Shown in pieces: positions 22,101 to 33,154 of a DNA stretch of 64,000 bases. Source of the stretch: Amanita rubescens (Eukaryota > Basidiomycota > Agaricomycetes > Agaricales > Amanitaceae); NCBI GenBank assembly GCA_015039365.1, contig WION01000058.1:124001-188000 (forward strand), read 5' to 3'. Position numbers and translations under genes: made by a program. The notes beneath the pieces were generated by a model. The model was not told the origin of the DNA. It ran no database searches and was given only the letters and a program-made list of their open reading frames with translations. Position 1 is the first letter of the stretch, and each line of letters starts with the position of its first letter.

Positions 22101-23772
22101 CTGATAACAGCTCGTTGAGGGGGAAATCTCGCATAAGCTGGTTATACTTGTGCACTATCAACGTATTAGTATACGATACCAGACTAAATCGCGCAACTTG
22201 CCTTGTTCCGTAGCGTTCTGCAGGCCTGTATCCGCAATAAAGCTGACAGTTGCACGAAAACGTTTAGCGTTTCTTAAACAATCCATAACCATATTGACCT
22301 CTTCACTACGGAGCTGGTTTTCTATAGCTTCCAAAGCCCGCTCCAGACTAAGCCAAAAGTTGATTTCTTGTGACGCCGTGCCCGAAGAGACATCCCGGGT
22401 GAGCCTGGTTACGGATTGGATGGCCTTGATCCATGAATTGACATGTCCATGTAGGGTATTCAAAAAAGAGCTATCGCTGAGGAGCTTGGCGGGAATAAAT
22501 GATATATTAGGGTGCGTTCCAGCTGCCCGAGCCTAATATATGCATTTGTTAGCCGTCGTCATACTCGTAGCAATGGCGACATACCTGCTCGACCGCCCGT
22601 TGGATAGTAGGATGAATGACAAGGTGCGTTTCTGGTATTTCAACGTTCTGCTGTAGATGCAGCAACGACAGTTCCAACTCGGCAAACTTCTTTTTGGTCA
22701 TCGGGATACCTACACGTGCGCTATCCATGAGTATGCGCGAACGACGCGACCCCAAGACCAAAAAAAAACATACCCATCTTGGCATCCCCAGTGTCTTTCC
22801 CGCCTCGCGCACCCACGAACGCGTCAAACCACGGTTTTACACCGTGACTCACGACAGCGTGGAGACTCTCGTAGGGCGTCTCCTCTCCTCCAAACAGATT
22901 CAAAAAGTGCAGCTGGTTAACTAGAGGCGCGGTAGGATCCAGCGTTTGGCCCCTCTTGATCAACGCCAGCGTAGTCATATTCGCGGGATGGTACGTCAAC
23001 TGCGACGTCAAGTGATACGTATACGTCGGCTGAGATTCATCTGTACCCAACGAAAAAAACAATGACCGTTAGCTCAAGCCAAAAAGAAGAAAGAATACTG
23101 CGCACCTTCGGATTCCTCTTTCGCTTTGACGACATACACCACGCCCCCGACCTCGCTTGCAAACCGCGACACCTTTTCCTCAAACTCGCTATCAAAAAGC
23201 GATTCTAGATCCAGAGGGTTTGCTCCAATCACGGGGGGAAGCAAGCTAAGGAGGTACGAGCGGAACAGCTCCGAGTCGAACGGTGGAGAAGGTGTCGTCA
23301 CGGACGGTGCCGTTCCATTCTCCGACACAACGATGCCGTCAAGATCGGGGGAATTGATATGGCCATTCGTAGACACGGCTACCGGTTCCATGATACTGGT
23401 TATTGTAGTTGGGTTGTTATCTGAACCTCGAGAAGAGCTGCCCGCGATAGAGGTATCGTCGACGCGTATCGTTTGAACCGGAGTAACAGATTCCTGTTCT
23501 GGCGTTCTACTAGGTATCGTATTCGAAAGAGTAGAGGTCTGAGTGGATATGGAAGGTGACCGCGTCCCTCCTTGTGTATTTGTACTAGTCGTGGATTGTG
23601 TCCTACTTTTTGGATCGGAAGAAGTTGAAGACGGTGTTAAGGAACTAACAGAGGCGCGGATCGAGTTGGTGCTTCGAGTCCAAAGCGTGCCGATTCCTGG
23701 AAGGAGAAGTCGTGGGGGAGTCCTGCGATAATTCGTGAAATACTGGTCAAGAAAATTTGGATCAGCTGCCAT
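19142..23772 (-). CDS. DHC1: Cytoplasmic dynein heavy chain, tail-only protein
   Basis: Many exons with short introns encode the dynein tail. Recognisable pieces in order are [116 protein letters not shown] and the [11 protein letters not shown] segment. The frame then ends cleanly (AAPRRF, stop at 19142-19144), just before the linker and without any AAA+ motor modules. I recall that Agaricomycetes encode dynein heavy chain in two genes, tail and motor, as reported for Schizophyllum commune; this gene fits the tail half. It would dimerise and bind intermediate and light-intermediate chains for nuclear migration and vesicle transport. Start choice is open: ATG at 23772 adds a Ser/Thr-rich ~125-residue leader, while ATG at 23391 lies nearer the conserved part. 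Confidence 0.85.
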
Positions 23773-23998
23773 GAAGGAAGCATTTGAAGCAATTATGATT
23801 ATATTACCTCCGGTGCCTTTGTGTGCAGGCAATGAGGCGTCCGCGAGCTGAGCTTGGCAGCAGCTTTTGCTTTGGGACGAGTGTCACAGTCACACACTCT
23901 TTTATGGTTCCCTCCCTCAAAGTGCAATATCCGCTGGTATATTATACGCAAACTAGATAGATTATCGATTATCGCGAATATATATCTCCTGAAAGCCC

Positions 23999-26446
23999 TC
24001 ATCGCGCATTCCATCTACGAGTGGGCGTAAATATCGGCATCGGGTGTGCTTCCGTATTGAACACATATTCTACAAACGCCCTCGATCAGATTTCAAACGC
24101 CGGAGAATCGGTTAGCACTTGCCGTTCAGGGGCACCACTGTGTCGTCGGAAAAGAGAAGGTATAGGTATTTCAACGTCTCAGCCTGTCGATCATTCCTGT
24201 TACTGTTGCTCTCATACTGGAAAATCTCAACACGCACCAAGAAGAAAGTCTCCATCTTGTCATCTTTTCTACTATCCTTGCTGTCCACATCAAAGATACT
24301 TGTATATCCTCCAGAGCTGACACGACAATACTTTTCGATGGACTGGAGAATGTCCCACCCCCATTCACGATACTTTTCTTCACCCGTTAACCGATAAGCA
24401 AGGAATAAAGACTCGACAGTTTCTGGTCTGCGCGACGTCAGCCTACAACAATAAAACATCATAACCATGAACTGACCGGAGTATATACCGCGAGTCGTAT
24501 GTTGTGCCCTTGGTCCTCGTGCCACCGCGAGTGATTCTATATGAGCCTTTGATATACCAATCTCCCGGATAGTCTTTTCCAAGATTATCTCCCTCCACAC
24601 GCCAATACGCAATTTCCGGGGAAAGCCCCCTGCCAATCAAGTCAACAACCTAACTAATAAAATAGACGCATAAAACTCACGTCTCAGTCTCGTGCGTGGC
24701 CATGCACCCTTCTATTAACCTTTGACCCGTTTTCCAGTCCCTGGTATTGACGGTATTCGATCCACCAAACTGCGTTCCTAGCATCAAGGACCCGCCAAGG
24801 AAACACACCAAATGATCTTGTTTCGGCGACTCCTTCCAACCACTACACAAAGCTTTCAGACTTCATTACAACTCCAGAGCCCTGGAACGCCCCACCTGCC
24901 ATCCCACGGGTGGTTTGGGACAAGTTCAACGGTGTACGTCAATCCTCTCGTCAAACTCTTTTTAACCAGACGATCATGCACGGCTTTCATTGCCTCATCG
25001 TACATCTACCATTCCTTGATTAACAAGTATAATGATAAGCGCACCTCGCTCACCTCGCGATAGACAGGTTCCGTTTGATTCTAGATGGACAATTGGCTTC
25101 GATTAGTGAAGAGGATCCCAGTCACGCACAGTTTGAATGTATTGCTTTCTGACGCACAACATTAGCCTTGATCTTGGAAGACAACATACAATACTCACAA
25201 TAGGTACTCATAATACGAATCGCCGCGAGACCCTAACCGGATCTCAGACGATGCAAATTTGCCTTCCTGGGGACTGAGAGATGACCTCAACGTCTTGTCC
25301 TTTGCAAAATCTTACTCAACGAACCTCATAAAGATGGGAGCTAAGCCCATTGGCTTGGTCAAGTCCTTGATAATCTTCATAACCTGTCACAACCGCGATC
25401 AACCAAGTCGCCTCCACCATGAAAAAAAAAAATCGCATACATTCTCTGCCTTATCCCAATACTTATAGTCACCCGTCAAGTAACTCAAGTACCGAAACTC
25501 CAATTGCAACGTAGTAACCTCCGCGGTGCTCACCAGTCCACCATGTCCAATATCATAAATGCCAATTTGTTCGCCCAGATTAGACATGGCCTGAGGTACC
25601 CCGGAAGACGTGTCAAATGCTGGCAGTAGCCGATCAGCAAGATCGACCGCTTTGTTCAGGAACAAAGTATCATTGTTAGACAGGTGGTATGATGATAAAA
25701 GTCCCCCCAAGACTCGAATCGTCGTCTAGCCAAACAAAACTCAGCACAAACCGCGAGGAAAGACGCCGATACTCGCCTCAAACACGTTATAATTCTCGTC
25801 ACGATCAAAGGACAAGGATTCCAGAATCCACCGCCTGGCGCGTTCATATTCTTCCCCAAGACCCATCAACTGGATCGTATCCAGCGCGTCCACGATCATA
25901 TACCCAATCCCTCCATCGCTGGAAAAGTTTGTACCCATTCGACGTATTGGGTGGTATTCATCGGATCCCATAGCATCGCGTTCTACCAGCCACGATCAAT
26001 ACCCTATACGCAATTGTAGAACGAACGAATCCTCACCATACGCGGCCCAAGCATTCTAAACATTCCTTTCAATATCGTTTCCAACCTCTGGACAACGAGG
26101 CGCATGAGAAGAGACACACCTTGAAAGCATTGACAACGGCCTGCTTTTTCACGCCGTCTTCCTTCACTTTTACCGGTCCCGTCGGAATAGATACATCTTC
26201 TCCTGGGGAAACGATATAGTGAGGTTTGTGACCTTTATTCAACGGCTGCTGCTGTCCCTGTTCCTGTATACCAATGTCCAACTCGTCCAGCGGTCGGTTG
26301 AAGTGCCGAAACCCATAATTCTAGATGGGTTTGAAATCAGGAGCAGCGCAGTAGATGTATACCGAAAAACGCACGAAAAACAGCAACAAAACACACGCCA
26401 CGCCAAACAGGCGAAGAAACCTTTTCACCTGCCTCGGGAAAGCCAT
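23999..26446 (-). CDS. GH47 mannosyl-oligosaccharide 1,2-alpha-mannosidase (ER mannosidase I type)
   Basis: An N-terminal signal anchor ([20 protein letters not shown]) makes this a type II membrane enzyme. The catalytic domain follows: [102 protein letters not shown] and the terminal [14 protein letters not shown]. These are the Glu- and Asp-bearing motifs of family GH47, which trims Man9GlcNAc2 for N-glycan maturation and ER quality control. The last intron needs a GC donor (AACG|GCAAGT) to join PLN to [10 protein letters not shown]. An in-frame TAG at 26321-26323 after the anchor is removed only if a very short 42-nt intron (26321-26362) is spliced out. An acidic stretch upstream of the ATG is also open, so translation could start earlier. 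Confidence 0.88.
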
Positions 26447-27029
26447 TATTTCAGTATCTATGTTTTCTTTTGTATTAACGTCCAAATCTTCGTCTTCGCT
26501 ACCGCTGTCAGAATCTTCGAACTGGAGAGCGAGTACTGAGTCCGAATAACGTGGAAGAAAACCGACTGCGCACTCACTTGTTGATTCAGTGGCCCCGGGT
26601 CAGTACGTCCCGCACCCCGAATCCGGTGTCGAAGAGTGGGTTCCAGATCTGTTAAACCGCTGTTGAGGGTAGTGAAGCGAGCAGGTTATAGTAGACGGTA
26701 GCAGAGCGGTAGAAAGGTCTCCTCGTCAAATATGGCCGCCTTGCAGCCCTGGGAGAGGGGTAAAACTGTGCAGCCAAGGAGGGTACCCGACGTCGTGATG
26801 AGTATTAGTACTAGTTTTAGCTTAGGTAACCGTATAGGACTACTTTCGATCACACTAGTATACCATCTGGACGTCGTTCATAAACCTCTAGGTGGCAGCT
26901 GAGAGAGGCCACCACCACCCTGACCCTACGTTCCCGCGGATCACCACGAAGCACATCACTATTCACCATGAACCTCAATCTCAACATCTCCACGCAACGA
27001 GTCAATACAAATCTTACCTCGATTCGTGT
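26447..27029. other. Intergenic, no gene seen
   Basis: This lies between the mannosidase start and the short secreted-protein gene; both are on the minus strand. An acidic open stretch directly above the mannosidase ATG may be extra N-terminus. Nothing else was recognised. Confidence 0.4.
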
Positions 27030-27271
27030 CTAGGCGATAGCGAAGCCTGCCTCCCCCATATTCGTAGTAGACCGGGACTTGATGCTGTTCACCCCATCAG
27101 TCGGTCATAATTTACAAAACCAGAGAAAAACACATACTTATTAATAACCCCCCTGCTTGTAGTGTCCATGCCCATTCTGTGCGGTGAAAGTTGGGCGGGA
27201 ACAGGCAAAGAAAAAACCACTCCCTGCGTGGCTAAGAGCGCAGCGATAACCAGCGATTTGCCCAACATCAT
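27030..27271 (-). CDS. Small secreted protein, paralogue 3 of the array (shortened)
   Basis: A signal peptide (MMLGKSLVIAALLATQGVVF, then SLPVP) begins a short protein. A GTATGT donor after GVINN and a GAACAG acceptor join to about 16 more residues (IKSRSTTNMGEAGFAIA) and a stop at 27030-27032. The signal peptide, first intron position and leader structure match the two paralogues upstream, but the body is lost, leaving about 62 residues. It may be a decaying copy or a small secreted peptide. Function is unknown. Confidence 0.5.
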
Positions 27272-27494
27272 AGCAGTTTCAAACGACTATGAACAACAAC
27301 TGTAAATGAAGCTTTTACTAGTACAATCCTGGAACCAAATCGAATCAGCGCGATCATGACGATTCATGAGCGTATCTGAACGCACCGACCAGCGCTTGAA
27401 ATGATGCGTTGAACAAGCTATATTATAGGCGTGAGCAAAGTAGGCCCTTCAATCATTGACTGCAGAACGCCGTGATGACTACTTACCGACCAGC
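27272..27494 (-). promoter_or_regulatory. Leader region of paralogue 3 with two candidate 5'-UTR introns
   Basis: On the minus strand GCGCTGGTCG is followed by GTAAGT (27485 side), and a second GCGCTGGTCG is followed by GTGCGT (27384 side). Both look like exon ends with intron donors. The spacing between them (~101 nt) and to the ATG (~113 nt) matches the other two paralogues. Confidence 0.55.
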
Positions 27495-27902
27495 GCGTGT
27501 TCTAAAGGAGAGAGTCGACGAGCAAGCTGCGTGCCGTTCCGTATTCATTTATTCATCCGAACAAATCGCCTCATCTCATCACGGATTTATCAACATCAAA
27601 AGTTTTTCATCAAATCAACGCAGCAGGCTACCGACAAGCCGACAAGTCAGGTGTTGCTGTGCAATATTTTGTCATACATCTGAGGCTCCTGGCCCTTTGA
27701 GCACGACATTTTACTTGGTGACTCAAATAATACATCATCAATCGTGAGAGCTGGCCAGCCTTGACCAGCCGACACGGGCCTCAAAGGAACGAGCTAGTAT
27801 GAATGTGGACGCTAGTCAATAGGCCTGTGGTATGGGGAACTGCATCGATCATCATGCATACGCTGTATACAGTGTCTCAAGAGACTCCACAAACTCATGG
27901 TA
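27495..27902. other. Intergenic, no gene seen
   Basis: This is upstream of paralogue 3 and downstream of paralogue 2. It contains no supported frame. Confidence 0.4.
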
Positions 27903-28812
27903 CTACTCATACCCCAAACCGCCGTCTGCAGGCCTAGTGCCACCTTCATATGGACTACTAGTCCCACCCGTCCCGCCTTTCTTATCAGCATAGTCATTGA
28001 GCATTGCAGTGACTGCCCTAACTCCTGCCTTAACGCCCTCATGCACAAGAGGATGATTCAAAAAATCGTGTAAACGACTAGGGTTGGATCCGCCGGATCC
28101 AGCAGTTTCTTGTCCGGCGTTATGTGGAACTTCAGGAGGAGTACCCGTATGTTCAGTAGCAGTGGCGGTAACCTCCTGTTTTCCGGCCACGGCATTATGT
28201 TGCTCCTGGGGAGAATGCTCAACTTTCGCCTGTTTGATTGGACGGGGGCCAGGTTTGTGGCCAGGTTTGTGGCCAGGTTTGTGGCCAGGTTTGTGGCCAG
28301 ATTTGCGGCGGCGGCTGCTGCTGCTGCTGTCGCGAGGCACGAGAACAATACTGTCCAATGTGAGCATACCAACCCCACGCAGAAGAAAGCGACTCACTCA
28401 GAATCCCTGGCATCCAACTCTCCTTTATCCAAGTCACGCCTCGCCAAAGAATTTTCATCTTCCCAATAATCTCGTATTTTGATGTCTTCCCGATTCGAAA
28501 GATCTCGTGCAGCATGCGGGTGTTGCGAACCAGGAGTTGGCTCCAAGCTATTAACAATTCCATTGTACAGATAGTGCGTGAGAGACCAAGGGGCAAAATC
28601 TAGAGTGATCACACTCCAACGACAGTCAGTCACGAAAACCAAATGTTTGACAAGGTAATAACATACTCAAGCGCTCGCGATTGTATCTTGCCAGGTACGG
28701 CGCGTGATATGATATCTGGGGATCCATATCCGCGGGCATCGATAATAGGATGAGAAAGGACAGCTCCTTCTGCGGCCAGGAGCGTTGCAAGGACGAACGC
28801 GACCTTCGGCAT
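27903..28812 (-). CDS. Small secreted protein, paralogue 2, with a GHKP repeat
   Basis: The signal peptide MPKVAFVLATLLAAEGAV leads three exons. Exon 2 carries LTHYLYNGIVNSLEP, ARDLSNREDIKIRDYW and ENSLARRDL, closely matching paralogue 1. Exon 3 begins IVLVPRDSSSSSRRRKS, then has four GHKP units (12-bp DNA repeats), a low-complexity middle and a C-terminus HDFLNHPLVHEGVKAGVRAV. No cysteines are visible, so this is not a classic Cys-rich effector. Arg-Arg and Lys-Arg pairs could be Kex2 sites. The family looks lineage-specific and no function can be given. Introns: donor GTATGT after the ALE codons and GTGAGT after RDS; both give good frames. Confidence 0.7.
28249..28308 (+). repeat. 12-bp minisatellite in paralogue 2
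   Basis: Five tandem units of ccaggtttgtgg lie here; four are perfect and the last is ccagatttgcgg. They encode the GHKP tetrapeptide repeats on the minus strand. Length is a multiple of 3, so copy-number change would keep the frame. Confidence 0.9.
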
Positions 28813-29022
28813 ATGGAAATCAAAACGAACGTCGGTTTAAATGGGCAATTGAAATTCTGCAAAGCTGGAACGACGACATCGGTCTCTGATCCACACTTTT
28901 TCTTTTTGAGAAATACGCTTACCGACCAGCACTCTTTGATGCACGAGAAATAGCTTTTAATTATGCGGTGAGTATGCTGTAACGATATATAGGCCAAAGC
29001 AAGAGCACTCACCGACCTGCGC
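28813..29022 (-). promoter_or_regulatory. Leader region of paralogue 2 with two candidate 5'-UTR introns
   Basis: Minus-strand GCGCAGGTCG|GTGAGT (from 29011) and GTGCTGGTCG|GTAAGC (from 28921) repeat the pattern seen upstream of the other paralogues, 90 nt apart. The second candidate intron ends at TTTGCAG, about 20 nt before the leader reaches the ATG at 28812. Confidence 0.55.
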
Positions 29023-29284
29023 TTTCTCTCGATGAGAACGGAAGAGAGTCGGGGTACAAGAAAAATCACCGTTGGCACGCTTCGCTTTTATGTGTCAGAT
29101 ATTGATCATCATCGCGGCAGATGCGCTCAGAGGCGTTGATGCCGCCTGATGCCGCGCTATGTATCTAACTTCGCTACCGACTGACCTGGATACCAGTTGA
29201 TGTTGCTCACTGCTTAGGAGAATTGTTACAATAAAAATGTTTCAAGAGAGTATCCGATGGTATCACTAATACTGGTAAGACGAA

Positions 29285-29995
29285 CTATCTGGATTGTGTC
29301 CCCTGCGTCCCTTGTATCCTCCCGACAACACTTTTGGCAACACTTCGCACACCATCATGATTAACCCATTTTCTGAAGGTGGAAGGATATTTTTGAGCCC
29401 ACGATTGCACATGAGAATTATCCAAAACTGTGTCCACGATGTGGGGTTTGCCGGCTGCAGTTTGACCTGGTTTGTCACTTCCGGTGCTATTTGGAAGTTC
29501 CAGTATCCCCATATGATTCACTATCCAGTGTCAGCACACCAACCCTACGCAGAAGATAGCGACTCACTGAGCTTCGGTATATTCCCTCTCCATCAATTCA
29601 TTGTCCAATCCGCGTCTTGCCAAATGATTTTCATCCTCGTCCCAATAACCCCGCGTTTCGATGTCTTCCTGATCCGAAAGATCTCGTGTAGAGATAGTTG
29701 CAGTCACAGTCAGGTGCGGCTGTTTCGATGGCTCCAAACTATCGACTATTTGATCGTACAGATCCTTCATTGGGATGAAGCCTGTGCGAATCGGAGGACT
29801 TCACTGACAGTCAGTCGCAGAAACAAAAAGATCAATGGAAATAACATACTCAGACGCTCGGCGCTGTATAATGCCCAGTTCAGAGCGTGGTACGATGTCT
29901 GAGGACTCATGTCCATGGACATTAATAACAGGACGAGAAAAGACAACTCCCTCCGTGGCTAGGAGCGCTGCGAGGACGAATGCGACTTTCAACAT
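29285..29995 (-). CDS. Small secreted protein, paralogue 1
   Basis: The signal peptide MLKVAFVLAALLATEGVVF, cut near SRP, begins the protein. Exon 2 reads GFIPMKDLYDQIVDSLEP, ARDL-like TRDLSDQEDIETRGYW and ENHLARRGLDNEL, matching paralogue 2. Exon 3, joined through a GTGAGT donor and an AATAG acceptor, reads TGSDKPGQTAAGKPHIVDTV and ends FRKWVNHDGVRSVAKSVV. The C-terminal block VNHDGVRSVAKSVV corresponds to LNHPLVHEGVKAGVRAV of paralogue 2. Using the nearer acceptor at GATAG would instead give an early stop, so the splice choice decides protein length. Function unknown; probably secreted. Confidence 0.7.
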
Positions 29996-30216
29996 ATGGA
30001 AATCGGAACAAGAGAAACCAAATCGGTGGGTGAGCAATTTAACGAAAGGGAGATTCTGCAAAGCTGGGACGACGACATCAGTCTCGAATCCCCAAGTGTT
30101 TGGATGCTTAAACTCACCGACCAGCACTATTAAGTTGCACGAGAACAGCTGGATTATATAGTGAGTTTATTATGGCCGTCGCGCGCATCGAAGCGAAGGC
30201 ACTCACCGACCAGCGC
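29996..30216 (-). promoter_or_regulatory. Leader region of paralogue 1 with two candidate 5'-UTR introns
   Basis: Minus-strand GCGCTGGTCG|GTGAGT (from 30205) and GTGCTGGTCG|GTGAGT (from 30116) lie 89 nt apart. The second intron would end at CTTTGCAG. The same layout precedes paralogues 2 and 3. Confidence 0.55.
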
Positions 30217-30723
30217 TTTCTTTCGATGCAAAGGGAAGAGAATGAAAGGAACCTTGATGGAAACCGGTGACCTTATTTATATGTCGGATTAAATAATCAT
30301 CACACGCATCGGATGCCAAGGAAATCTCAAGTCCGAGTTATTATTCAAATGCTGCCGCGCTATGTATCCACAGCTGGAATGCCAGCATATTGTCTGGGGT
30401 ACTTGGAAGAAGTAAAAAACTGAACTCATTCAAGTTACTCGCTTCACAAAGAAGGCTGGATTAGTCATCCAGGTCCAGTAACCAATAACTCCGATTCCTG
30501 TGCACGAAGCCGTGCCGTCAATCGACAGCCGTTGATGCAGTGGGCGCCGGGAGGACCCCTGAAAACTCCGGCCTGATAGAGGATAAAAACCTTGGGCGAA
30601 AACTTTGGCGCAATTTTGGACGTGGGAAGTTGTTTGTATCTATGTACCGTTGGACTCACCTTGCTGTTTCAGCAAGGTAAGGAAAAGCAAGGTACCCAAC
30701 ATCTCTTCGCCGGCGTCCTAGCA
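30217..30723. other. Intergenic between the secreted-protein array and the kinase gene
   Basis: This contains a short sequence (gccgcgctatgtatc) that also lies upstream of paralogue 2, so the duplicated unit extends about 350 bp beyond the genes. An in-frame ATG at 30592 could extend the kinase by 44 residues, but those residues show no kinase similarity. Confidence 0.45.
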
Positions 30724-32133
30724 ATGATGTTCCCAACTTACAAATACAAATTATCCAGCTTATCTTCAATAGAAGACATTGAGTTGTATCAACCTGACGG
30801 ATTTCATCCGGTCTCGATTGGCGATATCTACGCCAACGGTCGGTACAAAATACTGCACAAGTTGGGTTACGGGGGTTCGTCTACTGTATGGCTCGCACGA
30901 GACCTACGGCCGCAGCCAGGTGATTCGGACACTCTGGTCGCTTTGAAGGTTCTTTCTGGCTATGATTCCGCCAATCCGACGGACGAGATCCCAGACATTT
31001 TTGTCCCCGATAAGCTTGATGTGTTCGCTAGCGCCACGCGTAACCCCGCTCCTCAAAATTTCCTAGCCGTAAAGGACTACTTCACAGTGGAAGGGCCAAA
31101 TGGAAAGCACATGTGCATTGTTACTCAATTTGTTGGAGCGAGTGTACTTTCTATGGGATCCAGGATACCTGGGAGCGGGCGGCTCCGGGGAGATTTGGCG
31201 AGGAAGGTGGCAAAGCAAACCGCTGACGTGGTGGAGCTCATGCATTCCGCGGGACTTGTACATGGAGGTTCGTCATATTTACAGCTATGTCGAAAGTGAA
31301 TTGCTAAACTCCCCTCAGATTTAACAACATCCAACGTCCTTTTCCAGGTCTCACCCCGGGCCCGCAGATGGTCCGACGAGGAAGTCTACTCGATGCTAGG
31401 TGAGCCTTGGACAGAAGAAATTAAAACCATGGACAACTCACCGCCTGGGCCACACGCTCCCCGCGAACTTGTCCAACCCGTTGATAACTACGATATCTCT
31501 TCCCCGTCTTTCTTAGAGGAAAACATTGTCGTCACCGACTTTGGTCAATCCTACGACATAACGGCTCCGCCAAAGGGTTACAATCCGGGTACAGCATTAC
31601 ACTATTTCTCCCCGGAGGCTCGTCTCGACAACATCGTCACCCCCGCTTCTGACATATGGGGATTGGCGTGCACCATCTTCGAGAGCCGTGCTGGATTCTC
31701 GCTATTCAATTCATTTCTCCCTTCTGAATCTTCGGTTTTACAGGATATAGTTAGTACGTTGGGTAAGCCACCAGAACCTTGGTGGAGCAAATTCGAGAAG
31801 CGTCACGTGTGGTTTGAGGAGAATGGCGAACCGAAGGTTCAGGTGAACGGCGAGCCGTCGTTTCCAGCGAGAAGGACCTCTATCCGAAAGTTGTTGCAAA
31901 CGATTGGAGATTATGATAATGAGGGGGTGGATAGTGTGAGACACGGGCCCATGATGGAGCCTCCTGGGACGCGGCTTGAAGAAGATGAGCTTGAGCTTTT
32001 GAGCAACCTATTAGAGAAGATGCTCAGGTATCAGCCGGAGAAAAGAATCACGATAAAAGAGGTGGTACGGCATCCTTGGTTTGGGTACACACCACGGTCA
32101 GGGATGCGTCTCGACGGTTGTGAAATAGCTTAA
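30724..32133 (+). CDS. SRPK-like protein kinase
   Basis: Two exons give a complete kinase fold: FHPVSIGDIYANGRYKILHK, glycine loop LGYGGSSTVWLARD, VALKVL, then after an intron VHGDLTTSNVLF (catalytic loop with Asp and Asn), VTDFGQSYD (DFG), ALHYFSPEARL in place of the APE region, DIWGLACTIFE, and YQPEKRITIKEVVRHPWF. The split kinase with a spacer and the opening PVSIGDIY are typical of fungal SRPK (SR-protein kinase) relatives, a family heavily expanded in Agaricomycetes. True SRPKs phosphorylate RS-domain splicing factors; expanded paralogues have unknown substrates. The single intron (GGAG|GTTCG...CTCAG) restores the H-G-D motif exactly. Confidence 0.85.
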
Positions 32134-33154
32134 GGATTTGTACAGTCATTAAGTGGCTTGTGCACAGGAGTTAAGTCTCAGAGTCGGAAGGATGAATACC
32201 ATGGTTCACGTTCTGAGCGCTCAAGCAGCGTGACATGTAGGATACATACCTCTCATCATTCATCGTGGCTGCATCTTTAACTATTCGCTATCATCTTGGG
32301 CCCTACGCGCTGTTCATGCGCGCATGTTATATCAAATACCAACCCTCTCGATTATTTTCGTGAAAAATATCGAATGATATGAACCTCAGATTTCCGAAAA
32401 AAGCGGCGAGTTCTACATGCGACATTCGTTATAAGTAGGCAAATTGCAGGGGTTTACTCGTATCGGGGTAGTCTGGTTAGTACTAGCCCAAGGCATGGCC
32501 ATGGATGCGCTTTGCTTGGACAATGGATACTTATTGTCCTAGTAATTGCTCAAGAATACGATTTATAAAATGAAAGCTGTGGATCAACAAGGCGAAATAA
32601 GTTGCTCCGTTCGCAGAGTCTTCAAACCGCCGCTGACCTCCATGACTGTGCTTGAGATGCCTGCCTGGCTCAACGGTGTTGCGCTTGGAGTAAAACTAGG
32701 CTGCCAAGCAGCGACTTAAGAGACCGTGAGTTTGCTTGTTCGTTGGATGACCGTGACGACAAAGTTGTAAAGGTGGCATGCTCGCCTTCTGACTATTACT
32801 AGGCATTCTTTCATTCTCAAGGGCAGGCGGAAAACAAGGATCGAAGAGACGACGCCCCATTCGCCTCTTGCCATCGCCGTTCTTGTTTTACAAGGGCCTT
32901 AGGGGCATCATTACAATCAATACTGATAATCCGAGGTCATGGGGTTGGGGAATAGGAAATGTACTGCGGAAACGACTCGGAGGATCCGAAGCATCAATCT
33001 TGCGGATGTCGCATCAAGAGTATCGTACTTATCTGAAACTGCAATTTGCCAGGTATGTAAGTAGAAGGCGGAGACCAATATAGCAGTAAATATAACACCA
33101 ACGGAAGAAAAAAAAACAGCAAGGAAAACAGCTAACGTACAGCCCCGATGCACA
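32134..33154. other. Intergenic, no gene seen
   Basis: This lies between the kinase stop and the 3' end of the Hrp1-type gene on the minus strand. Only short unsupported frames occur. Confidence 0.5.
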
